64,000 bases of DNA from Eisenbergiella tayi (GTDB taxonomy: Bacteria; Bacillota; Clostridia; Lachnospirales; Lachnospiraceae), in the NCBI RefSeq assembly GCF_001881565.1, contig NZ_MPDJ01000002.1:186001-250000 (forward strand), read 5' to 3'. This document shows, one piece after another, positions 35,376 to 43,987 of this stretch. The translations under genes were made by a program, and so were the position numbers. Every line of letters starts with the position of its first letter. Positions within the stretch are counted from its first letter, which is position 1. The notes under the pieces are model-generated. The model saw only the letters and a list, made by a program, of their open reading frames with translations. It made no database searches and was not told where the DNA came from.

Positions 35376-36386
35376 ATGATTTCAGAACAAATAATAGAGG
35401 ATGTATGTTCTTTATACGGAATTAAGGTAAATAGTATAGGGAAAGTCTTTGACAATTCCAGAACTCCTTCGGATAAAAGATATATTTATCCGGTTAATGA
35501 CGCCTACATGCTGAAATTTTATAATAACGGTTCCATTTCTGAGGCGTATCTGAATGATGTGGACAGACTTATAAAAAGATATAAGGAAATTGGTATTTAC
35601 TGTCCATCCCTGGTAAAAAACAAAAGGAACCAATTTGCCGTTTTCTGTAAACAGGACGATGATACCTTCTCCTGCTATGTAGAAGAAATGGCCCGTTTCC
35701 GCTTAATGGATCCGGGCCGGATTGACTCCTTTGCTTTTCGAAAAGAACTTGTCAAACATCTGGGTGTGCTGGCTTCTGCCTATACAAACATCGATCTTTC
35801 CGTAACAAAATCAATGTGGTCTATCATAGATCTGGCCCCTCTGGATAAAGATGTTGACGAAAAACAGGAACATCTAAATCGGCTGGTCCGCTGTCTGAAA
35901 TCGCATCAATTGGATGCAGCCGCCGATCTGAGCGTAAGCTGTAATGAGAAGGCCAGAATGAAAATAAAAGAGTATTTTTCAGAATTACCCCGCTGTGTCT
36001 ATCAGGGGGATTTAAATTTTACCAATATTCTTGTTGATGACACGGATTGCTTTGCCGGTCTGATCGATTTTAATATGTTCGGTACGGAAGTCAATATAAA
36101 CTGTTTTTTGAATGAAACATTCTGCGAGCCGGAGCCGGAAGAATATAATAAGTATTCCGCAAATGAATTGTTTATACAAATGCAGCGCCAACAGGATGAG
36201 CTTCTCAACGGGATTTGGGAAAATTACTCACTGTCGGAAGCCGAAAAAATCTGTTTTCCTGAATACAGGAAGATTATCGGCCTCTCTCAGTATCCGATTG
36301 TACAAAGCTGGATAAAAATGCTGGAAGCCGGAATACATACCGAAAAAATATGTGATCTTCTTCATTTAATTGCCAACCAGAATTAA
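35376..36386 (+). CDS. aminoglycoside-phosphotransferase-fold protein (CotS/APH-like kinase)
   Basis: A 336-aa protein from the ATG at 35376 (MISEQIIEDV), supported by GAGGGAAAAT; the ATG at 35358 lacks a ribosome site. The C-lobe has the APH catalytic loop YQGDLNFTNILVDD and metal motif LIDFNMFG. The usual His of HGD is Gln here, while the catalytic Asp and Asn are kept. Such proteins phosphorylate small hydroxylated molecules (choline, homoserine, sugars, rarely drugs). No linked pathway gene identifies the substrate, and nothing supports a resistance role. Confidence 0.78.
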   Translation: MISEQIIEDVCSLYGIKVNSIGKVFDNSRTPSDKRYIYPVNDAYMLKFYNNGSISEAYLNDVDRLIKRYKEIGIYCPSLVKNKRNQFAVFCKQDDDTFSCYVEEMARFRLMDPGRIDSFAFRKELVKHLGVLASAYTNIDLSVTKSMWSIIDLAPLDKDVDEKQEHLNRLVRCLKSHQLDAAADLSVSCNEKARMKIKEYFSELPRCVYQGDLNFTNILVDDTDCFAGLIDFNMFGTEVNINCFLNETFCEPEPEEYNKYSANELFIQMQRQQDELLNGIWENYSLSEAEKICFPEYRKIIGLSQYPIVQSWIKMLEAGIHTEKICDLLHLIANQN

Positions 36387-36416
36387 CAGGCCGGCGCTGT
36401 ATTTATATCTTATGCT

Positions 36417-37586
36417 TTATTCCATGCCTTCCACAGCTTCTGCTGCTTCCTCCCGGGAAAGCCAGCCATCCCATTCATATCCCTGTCTTGCTTTTGATGT
36501 ATCATATACCGCATTCAGCTTCTGTTCGTATTCCTCCTGCGACATCTGTACATCATTCCACTGATACTGATAAACGGGGTTTCCGTCCGCATCGAATTCC
36601 ACCCTGGAATTATCCTCCGCCCCGTAATAACCGGCGGCAATCTGTGTCAGCCGGCCATTCTCCATACGATATACCAGATCATAGTAGCGATCCATATTGC
36701 CGTCGGAGTTGCACAGAAGGCCGCCCCTTTCAATATAGGTGAAATTCGGCCTGCCCAGCCGGGTTTCCTCAAGCATGCCGTCCGCGTAAGTGACAATAAC
36801 ACAGCCTGCCGCTTCGCTGGTCCCGATTTCCACCAGCTCCGGAATTTCATCATCATTCAGATAAATCAGCTGATATCCCTGCCATTCTTCCGGATCCTGC
36901 TTCTGCAGATGATCGATATATGCCTGTTTCCAATCGGAGGCCTGTGCTTCCCCCTGCTTCCCTGCGCCCAGAAATCCAAGAACCGACTGAACCGTCTTTT
37001 CAGCAAGGGCAGAATTGGTTACTTCAGATAATTCTCTTTCCAATGTAAACAGGCCGTCTTCATTCCCTCTGTAGATCCTAGCTTCCGAATATCCCGTTCC
37101 CACATCAGGCCCGGAGGAAGGTGAATAATTACAGATTATTATGATATCGCTGAAACCGTCGCCGTTATAATCAGGAAAGGAAACGGCTTCGACCTCATTA
37201 AATATTTCATTGGCCCTGATATTGTTTTCAAAAATACCTTCCAGTGCCGTGGTTTTCCCTCCGGCCTCCTGTATTTCGAACAGGGCATCTCCCAGCGGAT
37301 TCTGCTGTGTATCCGGCCGATAAGATGCAAATGTCACCTTTCCCAAAGGTTCCAGCGTCACTTCAAAGGTCTGCTCCCCGATCAGCCGGTTCTCTTCCAT
37401 GCCGCCTGTTTCTTTCTCTGTTCCGTTTTCCTGCTGAGCGCCCATATCTGTTTCATTTATCTGTATTGTTTCAGAGTTTTTCATGTCCTCTGCCTGTGAT
37501 TCCTTCCCGCTTCCGCAGGCTGTCAGAATGCCGCACAGTGTTATACAAAGAAGTGATGCCTGCCATTTTTTTGTGTTATGTTTCAT
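36417..37586 (-). CDS. secreted lipoprotein with FG-GAP/VCBS-like calcium loop, function unknown
   Basis: A 389-aa protein with lipobox LTACGS, an acidic low-complexity linker (about 25-65), then a beta-rich domain. VSFPDYNGDGFSDIIII (about 135) is a Dx[DN]xDG calcium-loop as in VCBS/FG-GAP proteins. A second part (YLNDDEIPELVEIG) resembles repeat units of the same kind. Such lipoproteins are common in Lachnospiraceae and have no assigned role. Ribosome site GAGGAG. Single-gene unit. Confidence 0.7.
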   Translation of the reverse strand: MKHNTKKWQASLLCITLCGILTACGSGKESQAEDMKNSETIQINETDMGAQQENGTEKETGGMEENRLIGEQTFEVTLEPLGKVTFASYRPDTQQNPLGDALFEIQEAGGKTTALEGIFENNIRANEIFNEVEAVSFPDYNGDGFSDIIIICNYSPSSGPDVGTGYSEARIYRGNEDGLFTLERELSEVTNSALAEKTVQSVLGFLGAGKQGEAQASDWKQAYIDHLQKQDPEEWQGYQLIYLNDDEIPELVEIGTSEAAGCVIVTYADGMLEETRLGRPNFTYIERGGLLCNSDGNMDRYYDLVYRMENGRLTQIAAGYYGAEDNSRVEFDADGNPVYQYQWNDVQMSQEEYEQKLNAVYDTSKARQGYEWDGWLSREEAAEAVEGME

Positions 37587-37921
37587 AATTCTCCTCTCGT
37601 CATTTGCTAATTATCCATTCTTTTTGTCGGTTGTACCGGTATGCTTCCAACGCAGAACAGTGTCTGCTTTATATTGCGCCGACTCCCGAATATCAGGGGC
37701 TGTTTACGCCGAATCCCCGGGATGAGCCACAAAAACAGCTTACCACAGAGCCTGTGATATCTCAATCCCATATTCTTTGATCACTTTTACGCTTTCTTTC
37801 TGTACTTTTGCTGCTCAAAAAACCCGCCACAATTCCTGTGACGGGCTCAAACTGATAATAAAGGGAGCGGGAAGAATACAGACGGTAAGCGGAGCAGAAC
37901 AGCCGGAAACTGCCGGCATTG
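37587..37921. other. intergenic region, 335 bp
   Basis: Holds the terminator of the sigma operon (37817-37845). The rest (37587-37816) shows no coding frame with a ribosome site, no strong repeat and no clear promoter. Confidence 0.4.
37817..37845 (-). terminator. terminator of the sigma/anti-sigma operon
   Basis: Leftward stem CCCGTCAC/GTGGCGGG (37838-37845 with 37823-37830, one G-U pair) followed by six U (37817-37822). Confidence 0.85.
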
Positions 37922-38794
37922 CTACTCGCTGTCCTCATGTTTCTCATGACCATGATGATCCTTCTTACCCGAATGATGTTTTTCATCCCCGTTATCCGCA
38001 GCTTCGGTATCATTTACTGCTTCGGTATCATTTATTTCTTCCGTATTATTTTCGTCTTCGGCATCCTCTCCGCTCTCCTCATGATGTTCGCCGTTCTCCT
38101 CATGATGTTCACCGCAGTGCTCTTCCGTAAGCTGCTTTATCTCACTTATGGAGTGTTCCGCGCACTGCTCATAAGAGGCACCGGGATCCACCTCCTGCAG
38201 CTGTGTAATAGCAAGATATTTGGCCGGGCTCAGATTATAATCATGGGCACAGTCCCTGACCTCCCTGGTCACCGCATAAACATCCGCCGATGCCGTGGAA
38301 TGGTGGGAATCAAGCAAGGTATCCACAGACTCCCGGATCTCACCCAGCATTTTCTGTTCCCTGTCATTGCCTCCTGCCTGTACGGTGACGGATACCAGGC
38401 CGTCGGGGGCCAGGTACCCCCTGAGAATCATTTCATCCAGCAGCCGTTCCACGGCCTGATCCCAGGACTTGTGCCTGACATCCACATCCCGCAGGATAAC
38501 CGCGCCGTCATCATTATACGGGGCCGCCTCCAGAACGCGCCCATAACGGTTAAGAGTCAGTGAAATGGAGGGGTTCACATCCATATCCACATAAGCATTG
38601 GGAGTAAAATAGGAAAGCCCGCTTATAAACAAAAACACGGCGAAAGCAGCGCATGCTCCGATAAGCCTCTGCCGGAAAATCCGTCCTGCCGGTTTCCTCC
38701 TCCGTATTTCCTTACTCAGGAAATCGGCTGTCTTCTCCTTCAGCTCCTCTTCTGCATAAATCTTGTCAAAGGTACTGCGAAACTTATTCTCCAA
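37922..38794 (-). CDS. RsgI-like transmembrane anti-sigma factor with His/acidic tail
   Basis: A 290-aa protein from TTG 38794 (LENKFRSTFDKIY); GGGAGG lies 8 bp upstream and it overlaps the sigma stop by 11 bp. A short cytoplasmic N-terminus (about 1-45) would hold the sigma factor; one membrane helix follows (IGACAAFAVFLFISGLSYF). The outer part opens NAYVDMDVNPSISLTLNRYGRVLEA, the pattern of the RsgI outer domain. The last ~65 residues are dominated by H, E, D and N (HHEENGEHHEESGED and similar), a likely metal-binding tail. Coupling with the ECF gene makes the anti-sigma call firm. Confidence 0.83.
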   Translation of the reverse strand: MENKFRSTFDKIYAEEELKEKTADFLSKEIRRRKPAGRIFRQRLIGACAAFAVFLFISGLSYFTPNAYVDMDVNPSISLTLNRYGRVLEAAPYNDDGAVILRDVDVRHKSWDQAVERLLDEMILRGYLAPDGLVSVTVQAGGNDREQKMLGEIRESVDTLLDSHHSTASADVYAVTREVRDCAHDYNLSPAKYLAITQLQEVDPGASYEQCAEHSISEIKQLTEEHCGEHHEENGEHHEESGEDAEDENNTEEINDTEAVNDTEAADNGDEKHHSGKKDHHGHEKHEDSE

Positions 38795-39269
38795 TCCACT
38801 CACCTCCCAACTGCTTCTTAAGCTCCTTTCTTCCCCGGTCAAGCCACGTATATACCGTATTTTCACTCTTTTTCAGTATCCCCGCTATTTCAACCGCCGT
38901 GTAGCCTTCATAGTAAAACAGATAAATCACATTCCTGTATTTGGGCGGAAGCCGTAAAACGGCATCCAGCAACTCTTTATCCTGCTCCTGTATGTAAAAA
39001 GGCTCCACATCGATCTCTTCGATGGAACGGACCTTTTTTCGAAAAAAGCTCTTCAGAACATCCCGGCAGGCATTGATGGAAACACGAATAAGCCATGCCT
39101 TTTCATGGGCATCGCTTTCAAAGGATGAGGGATGCAGAAGGTATTTGAGGAATACCTCCTGAAACACATCTTCCACATCCGTATCGTTTTTCAGGTACAT
39201 AAAACAAATACGGCGAACCGTGTCCGCATATAGCTTCAGAGCACGGTTCACCTCGGCTTCATTCCGCAT
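38784..39269 (-). CDS. ECF-type RNA polymerase sigma factor
   Basis: A 161-aa sigma-70 family protein. Region 2 is at about 8-75 (LYADTVRRICFMYLKNDTDVEDVFQEVFLKYL), region 4 at about 100-155 with the helix-turn-helix YEGYTAVEIAGILKKSENTVYTWLDRGR; there is no region 3, as in ECF sigmas. It is encoded between a secreted His-rich protein and its anti-sigma factor. An ECF-like promoter precedes the operon, suggesting autoregulation. Confidence 0.9.
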   Translation of the reverse strand: MRNEAEVNRALKLYADTVRRICFMYLKNDTDVEDVFQEVFLKYLLHPSSFESDAHEKAWLIRVSINACRDVLKSFFRKKVRSIEEIDVEPFYIQEQDKELLDAVLRLPPKYRNVIYLFYYEGYTAVEIAGILKKSENTVYTWLDRGRKELKKQLGGEWIGE

Positions 39270-39313
39270 GGCCTCTCCCGTTCAATAGATATCATTGGGA
39301 TTTTCCCATTATA

Positions 39314-39652
39314 TTAATGATGGTTTTCCTGATGATGGGAACCGGAACCATTTCCGTTATGAGGCAGGCAGACATTCCCGTTATGGTCATGGCTTCCTGT
39401 TTCCGTACATCCCTTTTCCGTACATGCCTGATGGTAATCGTGTCCGTCGCCCATATAATGACCGGCATAGGTGATTCCGTCATGCTGATGGTTTCCTGAT
39501 ACATTACAGTTTTCCGCGCTGCATAAAGAGTAATTCGTGGCTGCGGTTACACTGCAGGCGCTGTTATGTCCGTGCCCGTGGGCAGAAGCGGTCAGCGGCA
39601 CAGCGGCCAGAAGAACTGTGGAAAGGGCAAATGCGGCGATTATTTTTTTCAT
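39314..39652 (-). CDS. small secreted histidine- and cysteine-rich protein
   Basis: A 112-aa protein from ATG 39652 (MKKIIAAFALST) with GGAGG 8 bp upstream. A clear signal peptide ends near ASAHGHG. The mature ~85 residues contain many His plus paired Cys residues (CSAENCNVSGNHQHDG, CTEKGCTETGSHDHNG), two related units that look like a short repeat able to bind metal. First gene of the sigma operon, 44 bp before the ECF gene. It may be the sensed or protective protein of a metal or envelope stress response (inference). I know no named family. Confidence 0.8.
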   Translation of the reverse strand: MKKIIAAFALSTVLLAAVPLTASAHGHGHNSACSVTAATNYSLCSAENCNVSGNHQHDGITYAGHYMGDGHDYHQACTEKGCTETGSHDHNGNVCLPHNGNGSGSHHQENHH

Positions 39653-39686
39653 GATTGGTACCTCCATTTTTTATTGTTCTGATAAG

Positions 39687-39716
39687 TATACGATTGAGGA
39701 AACCCAATCCTTTCAA
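39687..39716 (-). promoter_or_regulatory. candidate ECF-type promoter of the His-rich/sigma operon
   Basis: Leftward TGAAAG (39710-39715), 17-bp spacer, CGTATA (39687-39692), close to the TGAAAC-N16/17-CGT pattern of Firmicute ECF promoters, 35 bp before the His-rich gene. The spacer contains a small dyad (GATTG/CAATC). Overlap with a plain TTGAAA box means a sigma-A promoter is possible. Confidence 0.6.
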
Positions 39717-39731
39717 CTTTTTAAAAATATT

Positions 39732-42700
39732 TTAAAAAATTACATTTTCCCCGGAAAACATGTATTTCTGTTCAAACTGTTCCACCGCCATCGGCTTCTC
39801 AACGATATAGCCCTGGACATAGTCACAGCCGATTTCTTTCATATAGTCAAACTGCTCCCTTGTTTCCACGCCTTCCGCACAGCATCTGGCCCCAATGGAA
39901 TGCCCCATATCAACGATATGCTTTACCAGCGTTTTTCCGCGCTCCGCTTCTTCATATTTCTGTATGATACCCTTATCTATTTTAAGTATATCAAAATCAG
40001 CCATCATCAGGAATTCGTAGGACGAGTATTCCACGCCGAAATCATCCAGCGCGATATTGAAATTATGTTTTTTTAATTCCTCAAGCAAATGGGCCATCTG
40101 CTTTTTGTTCAGGGTTTCCTGTGTCTCCGTGACCTCCAGCTCCAGCTGCTGCGGGTTCAGGTCATATCTGCTGAAAACACTCCGGAACTCATTAAAAAAG
40201 TTATTGTCGAACATGGTGATCCTGGAAAAATTAAGGGACAGCTGCATATCGGCAAACCGGGTTCCCTTCCATTTAGTCAGCAGTTTACACACTTCGTCCA
40301 TAACAAAGAAATCAATATTGGAGATCAGCCCTTCACTTTCCAGAAAAGGGATGAACTTAACCGGAGAAGAAATAGTGCCGTCTTTCTCCCTGCAGCGCAC
40401 CAGTACCTCGGCCCGGTCTATTTTCCCGGTCTTCATATTCAGCTGGGGCTGCAGATAAATCATATACTGTCTGTTCGCAATGGAATCCGTCAGTTCCTTA
40501 AGGAGGGGGATTTTTTCAATGGCAATTTCTTTATACCCTTTATAATACTCCTGCTTATTGATCTGCATGATCCGCTCTGCCTTATTCATCAATGCTGTCA
40601 AATCCGCATTCACATCACTCCATGTCGTACCGACAGATAAAAGCGATTCTCCGTTCAGCGTAAATTTCGCTTCCATTAATTTAAGCTGTTCACTGAATTC
40701 ATCATAGGAAATCGCTTCGGTAACAATCAGGAATTCATCACCGCTCAGCCTGAATTTCCTCCCGTTGGGGAAGAATTGCTTCATGATTTCTGAAATATGT
40801 GTGATCACCATATCCCCATATACATGGCCTCTGACGGTATTCAGTTTCTTCAGGCCATTGATATCCATAAAAACGACACCAACGGGCGCAGGCATACGCT
40901 CCGAAAAATCATCGCTGTATATCATATAGCTGTTTCTGTTTTCGAGCCCTGTCAGTGCATCCTCAAAGCTCATTTTTTCCAAACGCCTGCGCATGGAATT
41001 CTTGGTGATCTCATTTTCAATAAAATAGGATAATTCCTCCAGATAAAAATAATTTTCCTTATTTACTTTGGGATCATCCATTCCCAGAAAGCCCTTCCTC
41101 TCCCCTTTTACATAAAGGGGAAGTGCCATCAGGCTCTTTATTCCCTGCTCTTTCAGGATCTCATATTCCAGCCGTCGATTTGCCCCTAATTCTTCAATAT
41201 CGTCAATTCGGATATAATCCCTGATACCGAACTGCTTCATCCAGAAGGACAGTGCTTCCATCGGCACTTCCTGCAGATTCTGAATCTGGGGGATTACCCC
41301 TTTTGCACAAACCTCATAGGTATTGACTCCCGCATTTTTCTTTTCGTCAGCCTCAATGATATACACACGATCCGCCTGATAATAGTCCAGAATGATTTTC
41401 AGGACATATTCGATAGAATCCTCCAGGTACTCAGAGGTTGTCAGCCACTGGATACAGTCAGCAATACTTTTCTCCGCTGCCAGATGCAGTTTTTGGCAAT
41501 CCGTATGTTCAGCCGTCTTCACCGCATCCGTCCTGTCCGAATTCCGGAAAGATACCAGGTAGGCATCCTTCCCTGACCACTTTATGGGAGCTGCATGAGC
41601 GGCCGTACATATATTCTGCTGCAGGGAATCCGCACAGGCCGCATTATCCTCGTTCAGAGGACAGAAGCTGCAGGGATGATCTGCATAAAAAAAGGTCTCA
41701 TAACACAGCGCTCCCTCGCGGAATCTGGGCATAAGCTGTTTTACTCTGCTGTTAAAATATAATATCTCATAGGTACCGCTTCCGATCACACAGACTGAGC
41801 CGTCTTCCTCCTCTATCATCCTCCGCAGCAAATCCTGAAGCTTCTGTTCCCGTTCCTGCATTTTTTTCTTCTGAAGGAAGGTATCCAGCAGTTCTGATAT
41901 CAGCGACAGTGCATTCACTTCCTCCTTTGTCCACAAACGCATCCCCGTACATTCATCGAACCCTATAAAGCCGGCAAACCTTTCCTTATCCCATAAGGCA
42001 TACTGTAAAAAAGAACGGATTCCCTGATCTTCAAAAAGTTTCCTCTGTACAGGAGGCAGCAGATGGGTATTCCGGCAGTAATAAATAGAATCCTCCCCGA
42101 ATAATTCCCGATAATCACCGGCCGTATAATAATCCAGACGCTGAAGATTTTGGATTTCCGGCTCAATGCCTTCATTACACCATTCATATGTATTTTTATA
42201 ATATTTCCCGACATCATTCGTTTCAAAAATATAGGCCCGGCTTACATCAAACCGCTTTCCGACCACCTCCAGGGACAGGTTGACAGCCTGCTCCAAATCC
42301 TCCATATTACAGAGGAGTTTGAATATATAAGTGAGAAGATCGCTGGAATCCCCCAGAGATATGGGCTGCGACTCAATCGCTGCGCTTATGGAGGAATATC
42401 CGGTTTCTTCAGGCAGGCGGGAGTTTGCCGTATCATAAACCACGTATCCGTCTTTCCCCTGGCTTTTCGCCTGATATAAAGCCCGATCCGCATAATTGTA
42501 TAATGTCCTGAAATCTCTGCCGTCATCAGGATATAAGGCGACGCCCATACTGCAGGTGACATGAATGGAGCGCTTCTCATTCTCAAACAGGCGGCGGAAC
42601 ATTTCCGTCAGATCCGCAGCCTTCTGCACAGCCGCTTCCCGGGAGGTAATATTTTTCATGAAAATAAGGAATTCATCGCCTCCGATACGGCCCACCACAT

Positions 42701-43733
42701 CACTCTCGCGCATCATTTTTTTCATGCCATAGGCCATTTCCGTTAAAACGATGTCTCCCAGCATATGGCCGTTTGTATCGTTAATCTGTTTGAAATTATC
42801 CGTGTCAATCATGAAAAAGGCGCAGATATTTTCCGGTTTTTCCTCCAGATACGCCCTGATCTGTTTTTCCGTTTCTTTTCTGTTATATAAGCCAGTGAGT
42901 GCATCTCGTTCGGCCCGGATTTTAAGATCATCCATCGCCTGTTTTCTTTCATCAATATTAAAAATAATGCACAGGGCTTTCACCGGCTTTTCCTGCCGGC
43001 CGCACATGGCAACACCATGGACCTGACACCATATATATTCTTCTGCATTAAAAATTCTGAATTCTGCGGCTGCATATATACTGCCCGCGCGCAGTTTTTC
43101 AAGAAGTTCTGCGTAAACCTGCGTATCCTCCGGATGGATCCATTTATGAGAAGATACCTGCGCAGCGATCTGATTATACACCGTTTCAGTCCCGTCTTTC
43201 CCTTTCCGATTACAGGAATAATTCAGGGTATCGGAGGCGATATCCCACTCACAGATCATGATATGGGTATCTTTCAGGCCAAAATCATGTTTTCCCAGAA
43301 AGGATTCGGGTTCTTTTGCCAGAACGGCTCCCGGGTTCATGCCATCGCTGCTTTCCGCTTTTCCCACAATGACGCCAATCAGTTTTTCAGCCGACCTGCT
43401 GTCATTAATAAACCGGCCGCTGTATTCTACCTGCTTATAGCTGCCGTCGCTGCATAAAATACGGCACTCAATGGAAACCGGTTCATTGTTTAAAAATTGT
43501 CTGGCAACCTGTTCCGCCACTTTTGTAAAGTCATCCGGATGTATAATTGCAGACAGGCTGTTATGAAACCGCTCTTCCAGATCCGGCTCCATAAAGCCCG
43601 TCAGCCGGAAAAAGCCTTCATTTGCACCCTCAATTGTTAAGATTTCATCGAAATCACAATATAATATGCCCACAGGAAGACGGCCTATCAACGTCTGAAT
43701 GAGAGAATTGCTTTGTTCCAAATGAATGTCCAT
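39732..43733 (-). CDS. PAS-GGDEF-GAF-GAF-GGDEF-EAL c-di-GMP protein
   Basis: A 1333-aa cytoplasmic protein with no membrane helix. Order: PAS (about 10-125), second PAS/PAC (about 150-265), GGDEF 1 (VGRIGGDEF near 345, intact), GAF-like (about 455-600), a linker with several Cys (CSFCPLNEDNAACADS), GAF-like (about 750-905), GGDEF 2 (RLSGDEFL near 996), EAL (about 1080-1320). The EAL domain has RAEVLVRC, NFSRITM, DDFGVEYSS, KIDKGI and AEGVET, so phosphodiesterase activity is plausible. It could both make and degrade c-di-GMP under small-molecule control. Ribosome site GAGGAG. It lies about 21 kb from the EPS operon whose PCP carries a GGDEF relic. Confidence 0.88.
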   Translation of the reverse strand: MDIHLEQSNSLIQTLIGRLPVGILYCDFDEILTIEGANEGFFRLTGFMEPDLEERFHNSLSAIIHPDDFTKVAEQVARQFLNNEPVSIECRILCSDGSYKQVEYSGRFINDSRSAEKLIGVIVGKAESSDGMNPGAVLAKEPESFLGKHDFGLKDTHIMICEWDIASDTLNYSCNRKGKDGTETVYNQIAAQVSSHKWIHPEDTQVYAELLEKLRAGSIYAAAEFRIFNAEEYIWCQVHGVAMCGRQEKPVKALCIIFNIDERKQAMDDLKIRAERDALTGLYNRKETEKQIRAYLEEKPENICAFFMIDTDNFKQINDTNGHMLGDIVLTEMAYGMKKMMRESDVVGRIGGDEFLIFMKNITSREAAVQKAADLTEMFRRLFENEKRSIHVTCSMGVALYPDDGRDFRTLYNYADRALYQAKSQGKDGYVVYDTANSRLPEETGYSSISAAIESQPISLGDSSDLLTYIFKLLCNMEDLEQAVNLSLEVVGKRFDVSRAYIFETNDVGKYYKNTYEWCNEGIEPEIQNLQRLDYYTAGDYRELFGEDSIYYCRNTHLLPPVQRKLFEDQGIRSFLQYALWDKERFAGFIGFDECTGMRLWTKEEVNALSLISELLDTFLQKKKMQEREQKLQDLLRRMIEEEDGSVCVIGSGTYEILYFNSRVKQLMPRFREGALCYETFFYADHPCSFCPLNEDNAACADSLQQNICTAAHAAPIKWSGKDAYLVSFRNSDRTDAVKTAEHTDCQKLHLAAEKSIADCIQWLTTSEYLEDSIEYVLKIILDYYQADRVYIIEADEKKNAGVNTYEVCAKGVIPQIQNLQEVPMEALSFWMKQFGIRDYIRIDDIEELGANRRLEYEILKEQGIKSLMALPLYVKGERKGFLGMDDPKVNKENYFYLEELSYFIENEITKNSMRRRLEKMSFEDALTGLENRNSYMIYSDDFSERMPAPVGVVFMDINGLKKLNTVRGHVYGDMVITHISEIMKQFFPNGRKFRLSGDEFLIVTEAISYDEFSEQLKLMEAKFTLNGESLLSVGTTWSDVNADLTALMNKAERIMQINKQEYYKGYKEIAIEKIPLLKELTDSIANRQYMIYLQPQLNMKTGKIDRAEVLVRCREKDGTISSPVKFIPFLESEGLISNIDFFVMDEVCKLLTKWKGTRFADMQLSLNFSRITMFDNNFFNEFRSVFSRYDLNPQQLELEVTETQETLNKKQMAHLLEELKKHNFNIALDDFGVEYSSYEFLMMADFDILKIDKGIIQKYEEAERGKTLVKHIVDMGHSIGARCCAEGVETREQFDYMKEIGCDYVQGYIVEKPMAVEQFEQKYMFSGENVIF

Positions 43734-43751
43734 ATTTACTCCTCATCGGTG

Positions 43752-43787
43752 CAGATCCTTTTCCAAGCGGGAAAAGGATCTGTTTTT
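43752..43787 (+). terminator. 13-bp hairpin with T-run upstream of the GGDEF/EAL gene
   Basis: Perfect stem 43752-43764 with 43770-43782, loop of 5, then five T on the plus strand. No plus-strand gene ends here, so it may instead be a hairpin in the leader of the leftward gene, just before its ribosome site. Confidence 0.5.
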
Positions 43788-43928
43788 GTATTTCGTTAAA
43801 TATCAATCCATAGAACGGTAAAGCAATCGTTTTCGGACAGATATAATATGATTAAGTCAATTTATCATATTATATCTGATCCAAATACCAAAATCAACAC
43901 AACTCCGTTAAGTATCGAGTGAGGGCGA

Positions 43929-43979
43929 AGAGAACAGTCCACGAAAGCCCTGTGTCCCCGGCGTCGTGGACTGTTCTCT
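43929..43979. repeat. perfect 16-bp inverted repeat after the PEP-synthase-like gene
   Basis: 43929-43944 is the reverse complement of 43964-43979, with a 19-nt loop. It starts 9 bp past the stop at 43988 in the leftward direction. No T-run follows on either side, so it is a non-canonical terminator or a 3' stabilising stem. Confidence 0.6.
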
Positions 43980-43987
43980 TCTGGGTA

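Noticed and set aside
35376..36386. Antibiotic-resistance phosphotransferase
   Set aside because: Only the general APH fold is shared, the HGD His is altered and there is no resistance context.
43752..43979. Possible CRISPR-like or direct-repeat array from neighbouring hairpins
   Set aside because: The two hairpins are unrelated in sequence and there are no regularly spaced direct repeats.
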